A DNA stretch of 6,328 nt from Desulfuromonadaceae bacterium (lineage in GTDB: Bacteria > Desulfobacterota > Desulfuromonadia > Desulfuromonadales > Geopsychrobacteraceae), in the NCBI GenBank assembly GCA_016744555.1, contig JADGED010000145.1, positions 1-6,328 of the forward strand, in the 5' to 3' direction. This document shows positions 1 to 6,328 of the stretch, piece after piece (the stretch's first letter is position 1; each line of letters begins with the position of its first letter). The translations under genes and the position numbers were made by a program. The notes under the pieces were generated by a model. That model did not search any database. It was given only the letters and a program-made list of their open reading frames with translations, and was not told the DNA's origin.

Positions 1-70
1 GGTAAAAGGATCAAAGTTAAGCAAAACCTGAGATCCTAGCTTGTCCCTTTATCCTTGAACCTTGTTCCTA
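1..70. repeat. Second, degenerate heptameric palindromic repeat downstream of argG, cut by the window edge
   Basis: Four 7-bp units ending in C run in register from 41 to 68: TTGTCCC (41), TTTATCC (48), TTGAACC (55) and TTGTTCC (62). To their left are G-rich pieces (GGTAAAA at 1, GGATCAA at 8) that look like the opposite arm, and AGGATC (7-12) is the exact reverse complement of GATCCT (32-37). The 12-mer ACCTTGTTCCTA at 59-70 is identical to 1373-1384 in the other array. The register is broken between about 15 and 40, so this copy is more decayed. It begins two bases past the argG stop and continues out of the window; a role as a transcript-end stem-loop is possible but unsupported by a U-tract here. 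Confidence 0.6.
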
Positions 71-72
71 TC

Positions 73-1290
73 TTATCTCTGTTCCCGTTGCATAGCAGCA
101 ATCCGCAACCGCAAGGAGTTGATTTTGATGAAACCTTCAGCGTCAGCTTGGTTGTAGACTTCGTCTGCCTCAAAGGTAGCAAAGTCAACATTGAAGAGAC
201 TGTCGGTGTCGGAATCACGACCAACTACACGGCAGTGACCTTTGTAGAGTTTGATCCGTGCTTTACCGTTAACGGTTTTTTGGGTGTCGTCAATCAAGGC
301 TTGCAGAGCGATACGCTCGGGTGCAAACCAGTAGCCGTTATATACCATTGCGGCGTAACGTGGAACCAGTGAGTCACGTAGGTTCATTACTTCACGATCC
401 ATGGTGATCTGCTCTACTCCACGGTGGGCTTCTTCGAGAATGGTTCCACCTGGGGTTTCATAGACGCCACGGCTCTTCATGCCAACGTAACGGTTTTCTA
501 ATAGGTCGACCCGACCGATACCGTGCTTGCCACCTAACTCGTTAAGTTTAGCCAGCAGGTTAGCAGGGGATAGACGTTCACCGTTAACGGAGACGGGATC
601 ACCTTTTTCAAACTCAATTTCGACATACTCTGGCTGATCTGGAGCATCTTCTGGAGCCACAGAAAGGGTGTACATCTCTTCTGGAGCTTCAGTCCATGGG
701 TTTTCCAGCACATCACCCTCAAAGGAGATGTGCAGCAAGTTACGGTCTGAACTCCATGGGAACTTTTTGCTGGTTGGTACCGGAATACCATGTTTCTTTG
801 CGTACTCTTCCAGTGCTGTTCGGCTATTAAGGTCCCACTCACGCCAAGGGGCGATAACTTTAACTGATGGGTCAAAGTGGTAGTAGGATAGTTCAAATCG
901 TACTTGATCGTTACCTTTGCCGGTTGCTCCGTGGGAGACCGCATCGGCACCCTCTTTAGCGGCAATTTCCATTTGTGCTTTGGAAATTAGTGGCCGAGCA
1001 ATTGATGTCCCAAGAAAGTAGCGACCTTCGTAGATAGCGTTGGCACGAAACATTGGAAAGACAAAGTCACGAGTAAACTCTTCTTTAAGGTCGAGAATGT
1101 GACAGGAGCATGCACCGGTAGCTTTAGCTTTTGCCGGAATACCGTCAAGCTCTTCTCCCTGGCCAAGATCGGCAGAGAAGGCGACAACTTCACAATCATA
1201 TTCTTCAACCAACCATTTAAGGATGATTGAGGTATCAAGACCGCCTGAATAGGCGAGAACTACTTTTTTGACATCTTCTTTTGCGCTCAT
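73..1290 (-). CDS. argG: Argininosuccinate synthase
   Basis: ArgG joins citrulline and aspartate using ATP (released as AMP and PPi) to give argininosuccinate, the penultimate step of arginine synthesis. From the ATG at 1290 it is 405 residues, the length of the common ~400-residue type rather than the longer E. coli type. Motifs are the N-type ATP pyrophosphatase loop LAYSGGLDTS (12-21), EGRYFLGTSIARP (88-100, citrulline/aspartate site), SHGATGKGNDQVRFE (119-133), APWREW (147-152) and the RGVYETPGGTIL segment (274-285). The C-terminal ~30 residues give the oligomerisation arm. It is the last gene in the window and ends in TAA; repeats of the same heptameric type lie just upstream and just downstream. 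Its partner argH is not visible and may follow beyond the left edge. Confidence 0.97.
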   Translation of the reverse strand: MSAKEDVKKVVLAYSGGLDTSIILKWLVEEYDCEVVAFSADLGQGEELDGIPAKAKATGACSCHILDLKEEFTRDFVFPMFRANAIYEGRYFLGTSIARPLISKAQMEIAAKEGADAVSHGATGKGNDQVRFELSYYHFDPSVKVIAPWREWDLNSRTALEEYAKKHGIPVPTSKKFPWSSDRNLLHISFEGDVLENPWTEAPEEMYTLSVAPEDAPDQPEYVEIEFEKGDPVSVNGERLSPANLLAKLNELGGKHGIGRVDLLENRYVGMKSRGVYETPGGTILEEAHRGVEQITMDREVMNLRDSLVPRYAAMVYNGYWFAPERIALQALIDDTQKTVNGKARIKLYKGHCRVVGRDSDTDSLFNVDFATFEADEVYNQADAEGFIKINSLRLRIAAMQREQR

Positions 1291-1298
1291 TTTTATAA

Positions 1299-1302
1299 CT
1301 CC
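1299..1302 (-). promoter_or_regulatory. argG ribosome binding site, fixes the start at 1290
   Basis: GGAG at 1302-1299 lies eight bases before the ATG at 1290. This start gives MSAKEDVKKVVLAYSGG, the normal argininosuccinate synthase N-terminus. The frame is open for 51 more codons upstream, to 1443, but that stretch crosses the heptameric repeat and the 3' end of the RDD gene and looks like no ArgG sequence. Confidence 0.85.
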
Positions 1303-1312
1303 ATAAAATGTG

Positions 1313-1384
1313 TTAGGGGTTAGGAGTGAGAGGTAAGGAGTAAGGTCTAAAACCTCGCACCTTGTACCTTGTACCTTGTTCCTA
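1313..1384. repeat. Palindromic array of 7-bp units between the RDD gene and argG
   Basis: Ten consecutive units of exactly seven bases, each starting with T, run in unbroken register from 1313 to 1382. On the plus strand the first five are G-rich (for example TTAGGAG at 1320 and TAAGGAG at 1334) and the last five end in CC (for example TTGTACC at 1362, repeated at 1369). The two halves are imperfect reverse complements around a centre near 1349: in a hairpin of about 33 positions per arm I count 18 Watson-Crick pairs plus several G-T pairs. Because of the G-T pairs it would fold better in plus-strand RNA than in the minus-strand operon transcript. It fills most of the 91-bp gap and contributes part of the RDD gene's stop codon. 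The size of the family elsewhere in the genome is unknown. Confidence 0.8.
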
Positions 1385-2092
1385 GAGTTTAATAACGTAT
1401 GTTTTTGCCATGCGGTCGTGTAGACCTTGTTTTTGGTCATCAAAAGCGACCATTAAATAACCGATACCCAAAATTATGCCAGAAATAAATTTAGCTGGTA
1501 TCTCGCGAATGGCGGCACGACCATAGCTAAGTTGGCTGCCGTCACAGTTTACTACCTTAATGCGCAGTGCCATTTTGCCTGGAGTTTGTCCACATGAACC
1601 AGTAAACAGGACATAATATACAAAATTGATGATAATACCAAATAGCTGTACCAAGACAGTCATCACTATCCCTGCATCGGAGCCGCCAATTGCTGCAAGT
1701 CCTGCCATGGTAAGGGCAAAACCTAGGACAAATTGGATTATAAATAGTACAAAGCCATCAACTAAAGCTGCGACAGCTCTAATCCAGAATCCAGCTTTTG
1801 GAGTGCCAAATATGTTATTTACAGGCGTTGCCAGTGTGGCATTGTTTTTGTTGGCATCAGGCTGTACTGCTCTTGGTTCTGGCTCTTGTATCGGTGGAGC
1901 CTTAATCTCTGGTTCGACAACTGGTGTTGGTTGTGCTACTGGTTCAGGCGTTTGCTCCTGTTTTTGTTCTGGCTCCTGCTGCAGTGCGAAGCCCTGCTTG
2001 CATTTTGGGCATTTAACTTTAGTTGCCGTTTTCGACAGCTTTGCCGGATCAATCTCTTTGCTGAAGTTACAGTGTGGGCAAGTAATCAACAT
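1382..2092 (-). CDS. Zinc-ribbon and RDD-domain membrane protein of unknown function
   Basis: The 236-residue product has three parts. Residues 1-35 form a zinc ribbon with two Cys pairs (CPHC at 5-8 and CPKC at 28-31), similar to MJ0042-type N-terminal zinc fingers. Residues ~38-98 are a low-complexity linker rich in Gln, Glu and Pro, probably disordered. Residues ~101-236 match the RDD family: Arg105 and Asp112 in the first helix region, hydrophobic segments near 107-135, 142-163 and 200-217, the GQTPGKMALRIKVV motif (168-181), then AFDDQKQGLHDRMAKTYVI (216-234). The likely topology is a cytoplasmic zinc ribbon tethered to the inner membrane. RDD proteins are mostly uncharacterised; some have been linked to ion or solute transport, but nothing here shows a substrate. 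It starts 3 bp after argF and ends 91 bp before argG, so it is probably in the arg transcript. Its TAG stop falls at the edge of the heptameric repeat. Confidence 0.85.
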   Translation of the reverse strand: MLITCPHCNFSKEIDPAKLSKTATKVKCPKCKQGFALQQEPEQKQEQTPEPVAQPTPVVEPEIKAPPIQEPEPRAVQPDANKNNATLATPVNNIFGTPKAGFWIRAVAALVDGFVLFIIQFVLGFALTMAGLAAIGGSDAGIVMTVLVQLFGIIINFVYYVLFTGSCGQTPGKMALRIKVVNCDGSQLSYGRAAIREIPAKFISGIILGIGYLMVAFDDQKQGLHDRMAKTYVIKL

Positions 2093-2105
2093 AGTTTAAC
2101 GCTCC
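2093..2105 (-). promoter_or_regulatory. Ribosome binding site of the zinc-ribbon/RDD gene, inside the argF 3' end
   Basis: A GGAG core at 2105-2102 lies in the last codons of argF, nine bases before the ATG at 2092. The argF TAA stop falls between them, with three bases (ACT) separating stop and start. This supports the ATG at 2092 and points to cotranscription and probable coupling with argF. Confidence 0.7.
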
Positions 2106-3007
2106 ATCAGGGTTGCCATGATGGCTTTTTGCGCATGGAGGCGGTTTTCTGCTTCGGCAAAAATGACCGATTGTGGCCCCTCGATTACGGCATCTGTGAT
2201 CTCTTCATTCCGGTGGGCAGGTAAGCAATGTAAAACGATAGCCTCTGGATCAGCGAGTTTTAGCAGGTCGGTATTTATCTGGAACCCTGCGAAAGCTTTA
2301 ATCCGTTGCTGTTGCTCATCTTCTTGTCCCATGCTCGCCCAAACATCGGTGTTTAGCACATCGGCACCTTCTGCAGCGGCATTTGGATCGTTAGTGAGGA
2401 TAATGTTTGCCCCGGCTTGTTGCGCTTTAGCCAGAACATCGCTGTTTGGTTCGTAGCCTTTAGGGGTAGCAATCCGCAATTCGAAACCGGTAACTGCTGC
2501 GGCATTGATCCAACTGTTGGCCATGTTATTGCCATCGCCAATCCAGCAGTATTTCAAATCGCGATAGTTCTCTTTATGCTCAATGACGGTAAAAATGTCG
2601 GCAACGATCTGACAAGGGTGGAACATGTCGGTTAAGCCATTGATAACTGGTACATAGCTATACTCAGCAAATTCCTCTATTGCCTCATGGGAATAGGTGC
2701 GAATCATCACGCCATCACAGTAACCGGCCATTACCCGTGCTGTATCTTTGATTGGTTCGCCCCGACCCATTTGGGTTGTCCCCGAATGGAGAAATAATCC
2801 GTGGCCGCCAAGTTGATACATGCCGACTTCAAATGAGACGCGGGTACGAGTAGAACTTTTTTCAAAAATCATCCCTAGAGTTTGACCTTTAAGGATCTGG
2901 TGTGGAACACCCTCTTTTTGCTTCTGCTTTAGTTCTTTGGTCAGAGCAAAGATTCCATCTAGTTCTTCGAGTGACAAATCTGAGAGAGCAAGAAAGTCTT
3001 TATTCAT
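2096..3007 (-). CDS. argF: Ornithine carbamoyltransferase
   Basis: ArgF makes citrulline from ornithine and carbamoyl phosphate in the cytoplasm. The 303-residue product has the expected two-domain layout. The carbamoyl phosphate-binding STRTR motif is at 52-56, the HPCQ motif at 130-133, DVWASMG (the ornithine-side loop) at 221-227 and the catalytic HCLPAHR, with its Cys, at 260-266. The HCLP motif and SMG loop distinguish it from aspartate carbamoyltransferase; the absence of the acetylornithine-type signature also fits plain ornithine specificity, although that point is family knowledge only. The ATG at 3007 is preceded by AGGAG at 3015-3019 with six-base spacing. The 3' end is only 3 bp from the next gene, whose ribosome binding site lies inside argF. 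Confidence 0.97.
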   Translation of the reverse strand: MNKDFLALSDLSLEELDGIFALTKELKQKQKEGVPHQILKGQTLGMIFEKSSTRTRVSFEVGMYQLGGHGLFLHSGTTQMGRGEPIKDTARVMAGYCDGVMIRTYSHEAIEEFAEYSYVPVINGLTDMFHPCQIVADIFTVIEHKENYRDLKYCWIGDGNNMANSWINAAAVTGFELRIATPKGYEPNSDVLAKAQQAGANIILTNDPNAAAEGADVLNTDVWASMGQEDEQQQRIKAFAGFQINTDLLKLADPEAIVLHCLPAHRNEEITDAVIEGPQSVIFAEAENRLHAQKAIMATLMER

Positions 3008-3058
3008 TGTTTTCTCCTGAAAATATTTTTCTATACAGTAAAATCGAGATTATTGTGG

Positions 3059-4252
3059 TTATAGTTCTTGAAAAATTCCATCTAAAATTGTGATCATTTG
3101 GTCAATCTCCGCTGTCGTTACAATAAGTGGTGGAACAAAACGGAGAACTTTTCCGGCAGTACAATTGATTAACAAGCCACGCTCAAGTGCGGTTTTGACT
3201 ATATCGCCACCAGCAATTGTTAGCTCCATTCCTAAAATTAAACCTCTACCGCGGATTTGGCTGATAAAAGAGTATTTGCTCTGGAGCTGTTGCAATTGTT
3301 CGAGTAGGTAGCTGCCCATGGCGACACAATTCTCAATGATACCGTCGGTTAAAATGGTCTGCATGGTTGCAACACCGGCTGCTGCCATCAGCGGATTCCC
3401 CCCAAAAGTGGAACCGTGGGTGCCGGGGGCAAGGGCGGCCGCATATTCTTCTTTTGCTACCATTGCACCAATTGGCGGACCACCGGCTAGCGCTTTGGCT
3501 AAGGTCATTACATCTGGCTCAATGGCATCGTGTTGATAAGCAAAAAGTTTTCCAGTCCGGCCAAGACCGACCTGAATCTCATCAAATATCAGCAACAATT
3601 CGTGTTGGTCACAGAGCTCACGTACTGCTTGCAAATAGCCAGCAGGAGGAACATTGACACCACCTTCACCCTGAATTGGCTCCATCATGATGGCGCAGGT
3701 TTGTGGGGTGATGGCGTCTTTAAGGGCTTGAATGTCACCAAAAGGTGCGTATTTAAAGCCCGGAATCAGCGGAGTGAATCCTGCTTGAATAGCTGTTTGC
3801 CCTGTAGCACTGATGGTCGCCAAAGTCCGACCGTGAAAAGAGTCTAGTGCAGTGATGATCTCAAAACGATCGCCGCCAAATTTGTCGGCACTGTATTTTC
3901 TTGCCAGCTTTATGGCGGCTTCGTTCGCTTCTGCACCAGAGTTGCAGAAGAAGACCCGATCACCAAATGAGTGCTCACAGATAATTTCTGCCAGCTCGAT
4001 CTGCTGGGGAATGTGGTAATAGTTAGAGCAGTGGAGCAGCTTTCCAGCTTGCTCTTGTAGGGCAGCAACCACTTTTGGGTGGCAGTGTCCTAGACTGTTA
4101 ACCGCAACACCGGCGAGAAAATCGAGATACCTTTTGCCATCAATATCAGTTAACCAGCAGCCTTCGCCACTAGCGGCAACCAACGGGTAGCGACCATAAG
4201 TTTTGGTGACGTGGGTTAGTCCCCGGTCAATCCAGTTTTCTGAAGTGCTCAT
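3059..4252 (-). CDS. argD: Acetylornithine aminotransferase (PLP-dependent)
   Basis: ArgD converts N-acetylglutamate semialdehyde and glutamate to N-acetylornithine and 2-oxoglutarate. It is a fold-type I, class III aminotransferase of 397 residues, the usual length. Clear motifs are NSGAEAN (104-110, cofactor phosphate binding), FHGRT (139-143), EPIQGEGG (191-198), the IFDEIQVGLGRTG segment with Asp224 (222-234), the Schiff-base lysine in TLAKALAGG (Lys253) and THGSTFGGNPL (278-288). ArgD enzymes of some bacteria also act as succinyldiaminopimelate aminotransferase in lysine synthesis; sequence reading cannot exclude this. The related ornithine and GABA aminotransferases are less likely because the gene sits between argB and argF. 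It overlaps argB by four bases and is 51 bp from argF. Confidence 0.97.
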   Translation of the reverse strand: MSTSENWIDRGLTHVTKTYGRYPLVAASGEGCWLTDIDGKRYLDFLAGVAVNSLGHCHPKVVAALQEQAGKLLHCSNYYHIPQQIELAEIICEHSFGDRVFFCNSGAEANEAAIKLARKYSADKFGGDRFEIITALDSFHGRTLATISATGQTAIQAGFTPLIPGFKYAPFGDIQALKDAITPQTCAIMMEPIQGEGGVNVPPAGYLQAVRELCDQHELLLIFDEIQVGLGRTGKLFAYQHDAIEPDVMTLAKALAGGPPIGAMVAKEEYAAALAPGTHGSTFGGNPLMAAAGVATMQTILTDGIIENCVAMGSYLLEQLQQLQSKYSFISQIRGRGLILGMELTIAGGDIVKTALERGLLINCTAGKVLRFVPPLIVTTAEIDQMITILDGIFQEL

Positions 4253-4264
4253 TTGTCGTACCTC
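4249..4264 (-). promoter_or_regulatory. argB/argD ATGA overlap with internal ribosome binding site
   Basis: The argD ATG (4252-4250) shares bases with the argB TGA stop (4251-4249), giving the four-base ATGA arrangement typical of translational coupling. A GAGG Shine-Dalgarno-like core (4264-4261) lies inside the end of argB, eight bases before the ATG. Together they fix the argD start and suggest that ribosomes ending argB reinitiate on argD. Confidence 0.85.
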
Positions 4265-5139
4265 GCTACGGCGGTGCCGATCCCTTTATCGGTGAACATT
4301 TCCAGCAAACAAGCATGCTCCATGCGGCCGTCAACAATATGGGTTTTGGCGACGCCAGCTTCAATTGCATCGACGCAGCAGTTTAATTTTGGAATCATGC
4401 CACCAGAGATAGTGCCATCATTGATTAAATCTGGTACCCGCTGAATATCAATACTCGAGATTAGATTGTTCTGCTTGTCTTTTACCCCATCAATGTCGGT
4501 TAGTAAGATCAGTTTCTCCGCCTGAAGTGCTCCGGCAACCTTACCGGCAACCAGATCGGCATTGATGTTATAAGTTTCACCATTTAGACCGCTACCAATT
4601 GGGGCAATTACTGGGATAAATTGATTTTCCTCGAGACTGCGTATGATAGTTGGATCAACCGATTCAACCTCACCAACCATGCCGATATCGATAATCTCAG
4701 GGGTGAGGGTCTCTGGGTTGGCAGCCGTAATTTCTAGTTTGCGTGCTTGGATAAGTCCGCCATCCTTGCCGGTAATACCTACTGCTTTACCGCCTTGGAG
4801 GTTGATATTGGTGACGATCTCTTTGTTTACTTTGCCACCAAGGACCATTTCGACCACATCCATGGTTGCGCTGTCGGTTACCCGCATCCCCTGGATAAAG
4901 TTACTTTCAATTTTCATCGCTTCAAGGACTTTGCCGATCTGCGGGCCACCACCGTGAACCACAACCGGATTTAGGCCGATGTATTTCATCATGATAATAT
5001 CACGGGCAAAGCCAACCTTTAACCGCTCTTCCACCATGGCATTACCGCCATATTTGATAACGATGGTTTTGCCGTAAAAATTCTTGATCCACGGCAGGGC
5101 TTCCATTAGCACATTGGCTTTGTCGATTAGTTCTTTCAT
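4249..5139 (-). CDS. argB: Acetylglutamate kinase (N-acetyl-L-glutamate 5-phosphotransferase)
   Basis: ArgB phosphorylates N-acetylglutamate with ATP, the second step of arginine synthesis, in the cytoplasm. The 296-residue product has the normal length for the amino-acid-kinase family. Visible motifs are VIKYGGNAM with the phosphate-binding Lys29, VHGGGPQIG (61-69), the substrate-binding Arg in QGMRVTD (83-89), NINAD (191-195) and GGMIPK (247-251). The N-terminal PWIKNFYGK extension and the C-terminal HIVDGRMEHACLLEMFTDKG segment (267-286) resemble arginine-inhibited hexameric kinases, so feedback inhibition by arginine is likely (inference). The start at 5139 is supported by AGAGGA at 5146-5151, six bases upstream. 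Its stop overlaps the argD start, and it is the first arg gene after hslU. Confidence 0.98.
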   Translation of the reverse strand: MKELIDKANVLMEALPWIKNFYGKTIVIKYGGNAMVEERLKVGFARDIIMMKYIGLNPVVVHGGGPQIGKVLEAMKIESNFIQGMRVTDSATMDVVEMVLGGKVNKEIVTNINLQGGKAVGITGKDGGLIQARKLEITAANPETLTPEIIDIGMVGEVESVDPTIIRSLEENQFIPVIAPIGSGLNGETYNINADLVAGKVAGALQAEKLILLTDIDGVKDKQNNLISSIDIQRVPDLINDGTISGGMIPKLNCCVDAIEAGVAKTHIVDGRMEHACLLEMFTDKGIGTAVARYDK

Positions 5140-5157
5140 TGTAGATCCTCTGACAGA

Positions 5158-5182
5158 TTCAAGTTAAATAGCCTAGCTTGAA
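5158..5182. promoter_or_regulatory. Inverted repeat in the hslU-argB gap
   Basis: A perfect 6-bp inverted repeat, TTCAAG (5158-5163) and CTTGAA (5177-5182), surrounds a 13-bp centre; two more inner pairs form if one mismatch or wobble is allowed. It lies between the hslU stop and the argB ribosome binding site, in the only place where an operator, attenuator or weak stem-loop terminator for the arg genes could fit. There is no following U-tract in the transcribed direction, so a standard intrinsic terminator is unlikely. It does not match the ArgR box (TGAATN4ATTCA type). Its function is unknown, and a repeat this short could be chance. Confidence 0.3.
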
Positions 5183-5189
5183 CCAGTGT

Positions 5190-6328
5190 TTATAAAATAA
5201 AGCGCGACAGGTCTTCGTCTTGGCTGATTTCGGCCAAGCGTAGTTTTACCTCTGCAGCGGTAATGTTGATTTGCTTGTCGGTTAGCTCAGGAGCATTAAA
5301 TGATAGCTCTTCTAGGAGCTTTTCCAAAATAGTATGTAAGCGTCTTGCACCGATGTTTTCGGTACGTTCATTGACTGTTTTTGCAATTTTGGCCATTTCC
5401 CGGATTGATTCTTCGGCAAAATTAAGCTCAATTGATTCGGTTTTCATCAGCTCTTTATATTGCTTAATAAGCGCATTGGTCGGCTCGGTGAGGATGCGAT
5501 AAAAGTCGTCCTCATTTAAACTATTTAGTTCAACCCGAATCGGAAATCGCCCCTGTAGTTCTGGAATCAAGTCAGACGGCTTGGTTATGTGAAACGCTCC
5601 CGCAGCGATAAATAAAATGTGGTCGGTTTTAATCGCCCCATGCTTGGTTGTGACTGTGCTCCCTTCGACAATCGGTAGAATGTCGCGTTGCACCCCTTCG
5701 CGCGATACTTCTGGGGCATGAACACCCTCGCGACTAGCGATTTTGTCGATTTCATCAATGAAAATGATGCCATTTTGCTCGGCACGTTCTCGCGCTAGAT
5801 TGGTAACATTTTCCATGTCGATAAGTTTTTCCGCTTCCGACTCAATTAGTTGGGTACGGGCTTCACTTACCTTGAGCTTTTTACGTTTGGAATCTTTGGG
5901 GAACAGGTTGCCGAACATCTCTTTGATGTTCATCCCCATCTCTTCATTGCCTTGTGGGGAGAACACCCCCATGGCGGGCATACTGCTAACTTCAATGTCC
6001 ATCTCCACCATGCGCTCTTCCAGTTCACCCAAACGTAGCAGTTTGCGGAGCCGGTCGCGGGTGTGTTGCCGTTGGTCTTGTTTGTCTGGTGAGGCATCTG
6101 CCTCTCCAGGAAGAAGGAGGTCGAGCAACTTATCTTCGGCGTTGGCCTCGGCTTTAAGCTGCATCTTTTTGGATTCTTCCTCTTTAACCATGCTGATAGC
6201 AAGTTCTAGTAGATCCCGCACCATACTCTCAACATCACGACCAACGTAGCCAACTTCGGTGAATTTACTCGCCTCAACTTTGATGAACGGCGCTTGCGAC
6301 AGTTTTGCTAAGCGGCGAGCTATTTCGG
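5190..6328 (-). CDS. hslU: HslU, ATPase subunit of the HslUV (ClpYQ) protease, 5' end truncated by window edge
   Basis: HslU is the AAA+ unfoldase that feeds substrates to the HslV peptidase in the cytoplasm. The reading frame stays open to the right edge, so the internal ATG at 6224 is not the start. The 34 codons before it read as HslU, beginning EIARRLAKL, directly after where the Walker A GKT should be. About 378 residues are visible; against the ~443-residue E. coli protein, recalled from memory, roughly the first 64 residues (including Walker A) are missing. Visible landmarks, numbered from the window edge, are the GYVG pore loop (26-29), a charged I-domain (about 45-180), Walker B IIFIDEID (187-194), the LQGRFPIR segment with a conserved Arg (~260), sensor-2 GARRLHT (326-332) and the C-terminal DLSRFIL tail that docks into HslV. 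Its partner hslV is expected upstream, outside the window. The gene ends in TAA, 50 bp before argB. Confidence 0.97.
   Translation of the reverse strand, partial: EIARRLAKLSQAPFIKVEASKFTEVGYVGRDVESMVRDLLELAISMVKEEESKKMQLKAEANAEDKLLDLLLPGEADASPDKQDQRQHTRDRLRKLLRLGELEERMVEMDIEVSSMPAMGVFSPQGNEEMGMNIKEMFGNLFPKDSKRKKLKVSEARTQLIESEAEKLIDMENVTNLARERAEQNGIIFIDEIDKIASREGVHAPEVSREGVQRDILPIVEGSTVTTKHGAIKTDHILFIAAGAFHITKPSDLIPELQGRFPIRVELNSLNEDDFYRILTEPTNALIKQYKELMKTESIELNFAEESIREMAKIAKTVNERTENIGARRLHTILEKLLEELSFNAPELTDKQINITAAEVKLRLAEISQDEDLSRFIL

Noticed and set aside
1313..1382. CRISPR array or intrinsic terminator as an explanation of the repeat
   Set aside because: Units are only 7 bp with no spacers, so it is not CRISPR. 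The hairpin is long and imperfect, has no U-tract for the minus-strand transcript, and pairs better in the opposite strand, so it is not a standard terminator.
1291..1443. 51-codon N-terminal extension of argG
   Set aside because: It overlaps the RDD gene and the repeat, encodes no ArgG-like sequence, and a good ribosome binding site precedes the ATG at 1290.
1626..2099. Plus-strand open frame of 157 codons opposite the RDD gene
   Set aside because: It mirrors the RDD gene; its Ser/Cys/Gly-rich product is the shadow of the Gln/Pro/Glu linker and membrane segments, with no plausible domain.
3008..3058. Possible promoter for argF in the AT-rich gap, with a TATAGA -10-like hexamer (3035-3030) and a short palindrome GAAAATATTTTTC at 3019-3031
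   Set aside because: No -35-like sequence at the right spacing, and AT-rich palindromes of this length are expected by chance. The gap can be explained as a simple intra-operon spacer.
5743..6249. Plus-strand open frame of 168 codons opposite hslU
   Set aside because: Its Ser/Arg-rich, low-complexity product is the antisense of a highly conserved HslU coding region.

Overview
The window is a compact run of six genes, all on the minus strand, from a bacterial chromosome. In transcription order (right to left) they are hslU (its 5' end lies outside the window), argB, argD, argF, a small zinc-ribbon/RDD membrane protein gene, and argG. The order hslU-argB-argD-argF-argG, the moderate base composition and the HslU and ArgB sequence style suggest a Desulfuromonadales/Geobacter-like bacterium (Desulfobacterota). 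That placement is inference from memory of gene order and was not checked by a search.

Region 5190-6328 holds the C-terminal ~378 codons of the HslU ATPase, the unfoldase of the HslUV protease. After a 50-bp gap containing an inverted repeat comes argB (4249-5139). It overlaps argD (3059-4252) by an ATGA stop/start overlap. A 51-bp AT-rich gap precedes argF (2096-3007), which is followed after 3 bp by the zinc-ribbon/RDD gene (1382-2092). A 91-bp gap, mostly filled by a palindromic array of 7-bp units, precedes argG (73-1290). A second, degenerate copy of the same kind of array begins right after argG and runs off the left edge.

The arg genes cover most of arginine biosynthesis: ArgB phosphorylates N-acetylglutamate, ArgD transaminates the semialdehyde to N-acetylornithine, ArgF carbamoylates ornithine to citrulline, and ArgG condenses citrulline with aspartate. 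ArgC, the acetyl transfer/removal step (ArgJ or ArgA/ArgE) and ArgH are not in the window; argH could lie just past the left edge. The RDD gene has no known role in the pathway but is tightly packed between argF and argG.

Most of the window is ordinary housekeeping metabolism, and I see no defence, mobile or novel multi-gene system. The two points most worth a second look are the heptameric palindromic repeats flanking argG and the zinc-ribbon/RDD protein embedded in the arginine operon. No gene-free stretch exceeds 300 bases.
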